A stretch of DNA of 64,000 bases, from positions 62,001 to 126,000 of the forward strand of contig NZ_VTXE01000008.1 in NCBI RefSeq assembly GCF_013114595.1. The letters run 5' to 3'. The translations under genes were made by a program, and so were the position numbers. The stretch is from Vibrio sp. 99-8-1 (lineage in GTDB: Bacteria > Pseudomonadota > Gammaproteobacteria > Enterobacterales > Vibrionaceae). Under the pieces are notes generated by a model that was not told the DNA's origin, did not search any database, and saw only the letters and a list, made by a program, of their open reading frames with translations. This document shows positions 62,048 through 64,000 of the stretch, in pieces (the stretch's first letter is position 1; each line of letters begins with the position of its first letter).

Positions 62048-62767
62048 CTAGTTCGCTTGATGTTTAAAATATCCCGCAACGGTTTGAATAGGTTTAAACC
62101 CATCTTCTTTAGTTAGCCATACCGCGACAGCATCGGTATTGTCGGGAATATTCGCGAGAGAGAACTGCCAATTATTTTCAGCAGTCAGTTGATATTTTTG
62201 CAGTACTACAAAATCGTGCTCTAGCTGTTTACCGTGATTTTCACCCGCTCTCACTGAGGTTTTTTCGTCCAGTGCAAGCAGTGTCAAATGGGCGATAAAG
62301 CGCCCTTCTGTTTGATAATTGATCTCAAATTGGTTACCAGACTGGGTTAATACCAGCTTTCCTGCTTTGTTTACCTGCTGCGTAGGTAATGCGCGACGAG
62401 AAAAGTAACCTTGCCACTCTTTACCATCAACAAAGAAGCCAGGCGTATAAACAGATTTCGCTGCACCATAGCTTTGGTAAATACGTTGACGCTGGCTAAA
62501 AGAGGGGTGTGAATAAACATCTTTCCAGCCCAAATAGTTCCAATAGTCCACATGAAAAGCTAACGGAATCACTTCCGTCCAGAGGTTTTCACTACGTTGA
62601 AATTGACTAAGATACTTATCCGCAGGAGGACAACTCGAGCAACCTTCTGATGTGAAAAGTTCTATGAGCTGCGCGGGTTTGCCATCATGCTGCCATACTT
62701 GGCTAGCATTCGCGCTTATCGCCACAAAGCCCAGTAGTGATAACAAAGCTAATGTCACCTTATTCAT
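62048..62767 (-). CDS. DUF1223 family secreted protein
   Basis: 239 residues with a signal peptide (MNKVTLALLSLLGFVAISANA). The mature part has the DUF1223 pattern: IELFTSEGCSSCPPADKYL (a thioredoxin-like CxxC), VIPLAFHVDYWNYLGWKDVYS, RQRIYQSYGAAKSVYTPGFFVDGKEW. The fold is thioredoxin-like and the protein periplasmic; the CSSC pair suggests a redox role that is not established. It stands alone. Confidence 0.87.
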   Translation of the reverse strand: MNKVTLALLSLLGFVAISANASQVWQHDGKPAQLIELFTSEGCSSCPPADKYLSQFQRSENLWTEVIPLAFHVDYWNYLGWKDVYSHPSFSQRQRIYQSYGAAKSVYTPGFFVDGKEWQGYFSRRALPTQQVNKAGKLVLTQSGNQFEINYQTEGRFIAHLTLLALDEKTSVRAGENHGKQLEHDFVVLQKYQLTAENNWQFSLANIPDNTDAVAVWLTKEDGFKPIQTVAGYFKHQAN

Positions 62768-62867
62768 ATTTCAAAACCTATCTATTGACAATAGATAACT
62801 AGACCTTCAATTTAGGCGATAAATTTCAATTTCTGCTTTTAAATTATACAAGTGACTCAACTCCTTT

Positions 62868-63779
62868 ATGAACTTGATCAATAGCCCTGTAACACAACAT
62901 CAATTTGACCAGCACGACTTTTATCTTAAAAGAGATGATCTATTACATGCGCAGTTTTCAGGAAATAAAGCACGTAAGTTTATGTCTCTACTAGAGAATG
63001 ACTACCCAAATATTGACTGTTTAGTGGGCTATGGTTCCGTACAAGCCAATTCACTCTATTCATTGGCTGCACTCTGCCACCTTAAGAAGTGGACCTTACA
63101 TTTTTATGTTGATCATATTGCCAGCTACGTAAAACAGTCACCGAGAGGAAACTACCGAGGCGCACTCGAACTGGGGGCGGAAATCATCGATTTATCACAG
63201 CAAGATGACCGTAAACAACGACATGCCAGCGACTATATTCGCGACACATATGCCCATCAAAGTAACGCAATGATTATTCCAGAAGGAGGGCGCAGCCCAA
63301 TAGCAGAACATGGCGTAGCACAACTAGCCAAAGAGATAAAACAGTGGAAGGTTCAACAGCAGGTTGACAATCTCGTGGTGGCTCTTCCATCTGGCACAGG
63401 CACTACCGCATTCTACTTACAAAAACATCTCAGCAAAGAGAATATAGAGGTGCTTACTTGCGCCTGTGTTGGAAACCGAGCATACCTAACTGAACAATTT
63501 GCCATGTTGGAACAATCATCTAATTTGCCCACCATTTTAGCTGCTGAGCAGAAACACCAGTTTGGTCGATTAGATTTAGACGACTATCAGCTATGGCAGT
63601 CTCTCCATCAACAAACCGGCATAGAGTTTGATCTTCTGTATGATCCCTTTATGTGGCGCTGCCTTAAACCGTGGATGACAGCCAATAAGGATAAAACCCT
63701 AATGTATATTCATCAGGGTGGATTATTGGGGAATGAAAGTATGCTAGGTCGATATCAACGGATGCTAAGATCCCGTTGA
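62868..63779 (+). CDS. PLP-dependent ACC deaminase / D-cysteine desulfhydrase-family protein
   Basis: 303 residues of the tryptophan-synthase-beta-like PLP superfamily. The PLP lysine lies in LKRDDLLHAQFSGNKARKFMSL (GNKARK), followed by VGYGSVQANSLYSLAALC (serine/glutamine loop), IIPEGGRSPIAEHGVAQLA and the phosphate loop VVALPSGTGTTAFYL. Related enzymes cleave 1-aminocyclopropane-1-carboxylate or D-cysteine; the substrate here is not decided. Slightly shorter than ACC deaminases (about 338). Confidence 0.82.
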   Translation: MNLINSPVTQHQFDQHDFYLKRDDLLHAQFSGNKARKFMSLLENDYPNIDCLVGYGSVQANSLYSLAALCHLKKWTLHFYVDHIASYVKQSPRGNYRGALELGAEIIDLSQQDDRKQRHASDYIRDTYAHQSNAMIIPEGGRSPIAEHGVAQLAKEIKQWKVQQQVDNLVVALPSGTGTTAFYLQKHLSKENIEVLTCACVGNRAYLTEQFAMLEQSSNLPTILAAEQKHQFGRLDLDDYQLWQSLHQQTGIEFDLLYDPFMWRCLKPWMTANKDKTLMYIHQGGLLGNESMLGRYQRMLRSR

Positions 63780-63878
63780 GCTTTTCAATATCCGTCACGG
63801 AATAAGCATGTATCAAAAATAGAATGGTTCTAAAAACAAATGGTCCTAAAAACAAAATGCTTCTAAAAGCCGTTGCCT

Positions 63879-64000
63879 TTACTGATCCTCGTCTTCAAAC
63901 ACGACATTGTAGTTTTCGGTATAAGTACAGATTGGCAGGCGGCTACAGGTAAAGAAACGACGACCTTTAAACTCCCCCTTACTTGCCACTTTAATCACCA
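63879..64000 (-). CDS. C-terminal end of a zinc-ribbon protein (start outside window)
   Basis: About 40 residues are visible, ending at a TAA read from 63881 to 63879: KVASKGEFKGRRFFTCSRLP, then ICTYTENYNVVFEDEDQ. The G-x-F...F-x-C-x5-C-x-Y pattern fits the second half of a topoisomerase-type C4 zinc finger (here ending in CSRLPICTY). The partner cysteine pair would be upstream. It may be a topoisomerase-related or NERD-type nuclease protein; the part seen is too short to decide. Confidence 0.6.
   Translation of the reverse strand, partial: VIKVASKGEFKGRRFFTCSRLPICTYTENYNVVFEDEDQ

Overview
The window looks like a piece of a Vibrio (Vibrionaceae) chromosome. The close resemblance of tyrP, hcp, norR, dhaM and the yih genes to gammaproteobacterial homologues, the moderately low GC content, the paralogous elongation factor G and many short intergenic repeats all fit. 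No rRNA, tRNA, CRISPR array, insertion sequence or phage was recognised. Most of the window is metabolic and accessory genes with their own regulators.

Layout. 1-7.4 kb: end of an amino-acid permease; a LysR regulator facing a DSD1-type PLP aldolase/dehydratase plus an ornithine-cyclodeaminase-family enzyme; an alpha/beta hydrolase; an AraC regulator with an EamA exporter; a small secreted protein. 7.4-19.5 kb: a complete sulfoquinovose (plant sulfolipid sugar) catabolic cluster. It has a DeoR-type repressor, sulfofructose kinase (yihV), sulfolactaldehyde reductase (yihU), mutarotase, sulfoquinovose isomerase (yihS), a class II aldolase in place of the class I YihT of E. coli, a three-part TRAP importer in place of the YihO/YihP permeases, and sulfoquinovosidase (yihQ). 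A repeated operator-like element lies in front of yihV/yihU, yihS and the aldolase, which suggests one regulon. 19.6-21.2 kb: a hybrid histidine kinase. 21.3-25.8 kb: the nitric-oxide/nitrosative stress set hcr, hcp and norR, with a clear sigma-54 promoter before hcp. 25.9-27.8 kb: an EamA transporter and two small proteins.

27.9-33.4 kb: dihydroxyacetone kinase dhaKLM, with DhaM fused to HPr and a full-length Enzyme I, divergent from glycerol dehydrogenase gldA. Together these turn glycerol into dihydroxyacetone phosphate, and they could also use the glycerol that YihQ releases from sulfoquinovosyl glycerol. 33.5-42 kb: LysE exporter, AraC regulator, nucleotidyltransferase, epoxide-hydrolase-like enzyme with a WYL regulator, an orphan ATPase-nuclease, small unknown genes, and an unusual pair: a GGGtGRT protein with an Fe-S scaffold-like protein. 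42.3-54 kb: a tiny membrane ORF, tyrP with TyrR boxes, a DNA glycosylase, an EF-G paralogue, a Gfo/Idh/MocA oxidoreductase, a U32 peptidase-family protein, an AraC regulator with azlCD, a tiny ORF behind a perfect 42-bp palindrome, and a LysE exporter. 54.2-64 kb: Na/phosphate cotransporter, VOC protein, Old Yellow Enzyme, LysR regulator, a broken SDR-like gene between two copies of an operator-like repeat, SnoaL-like proteins, an AraC regulator, a DUF1223 protein, a PLP deaminase, and the tail of a zinc-ribbon protein.

The most interesting system is the variant sulfoglycolysis cluster. Next are the palindrome-controlled tiny ORF and the GGGtGRT/Fe-S pair. All identifications come from reading motifs and from remembered family members; no search was run.
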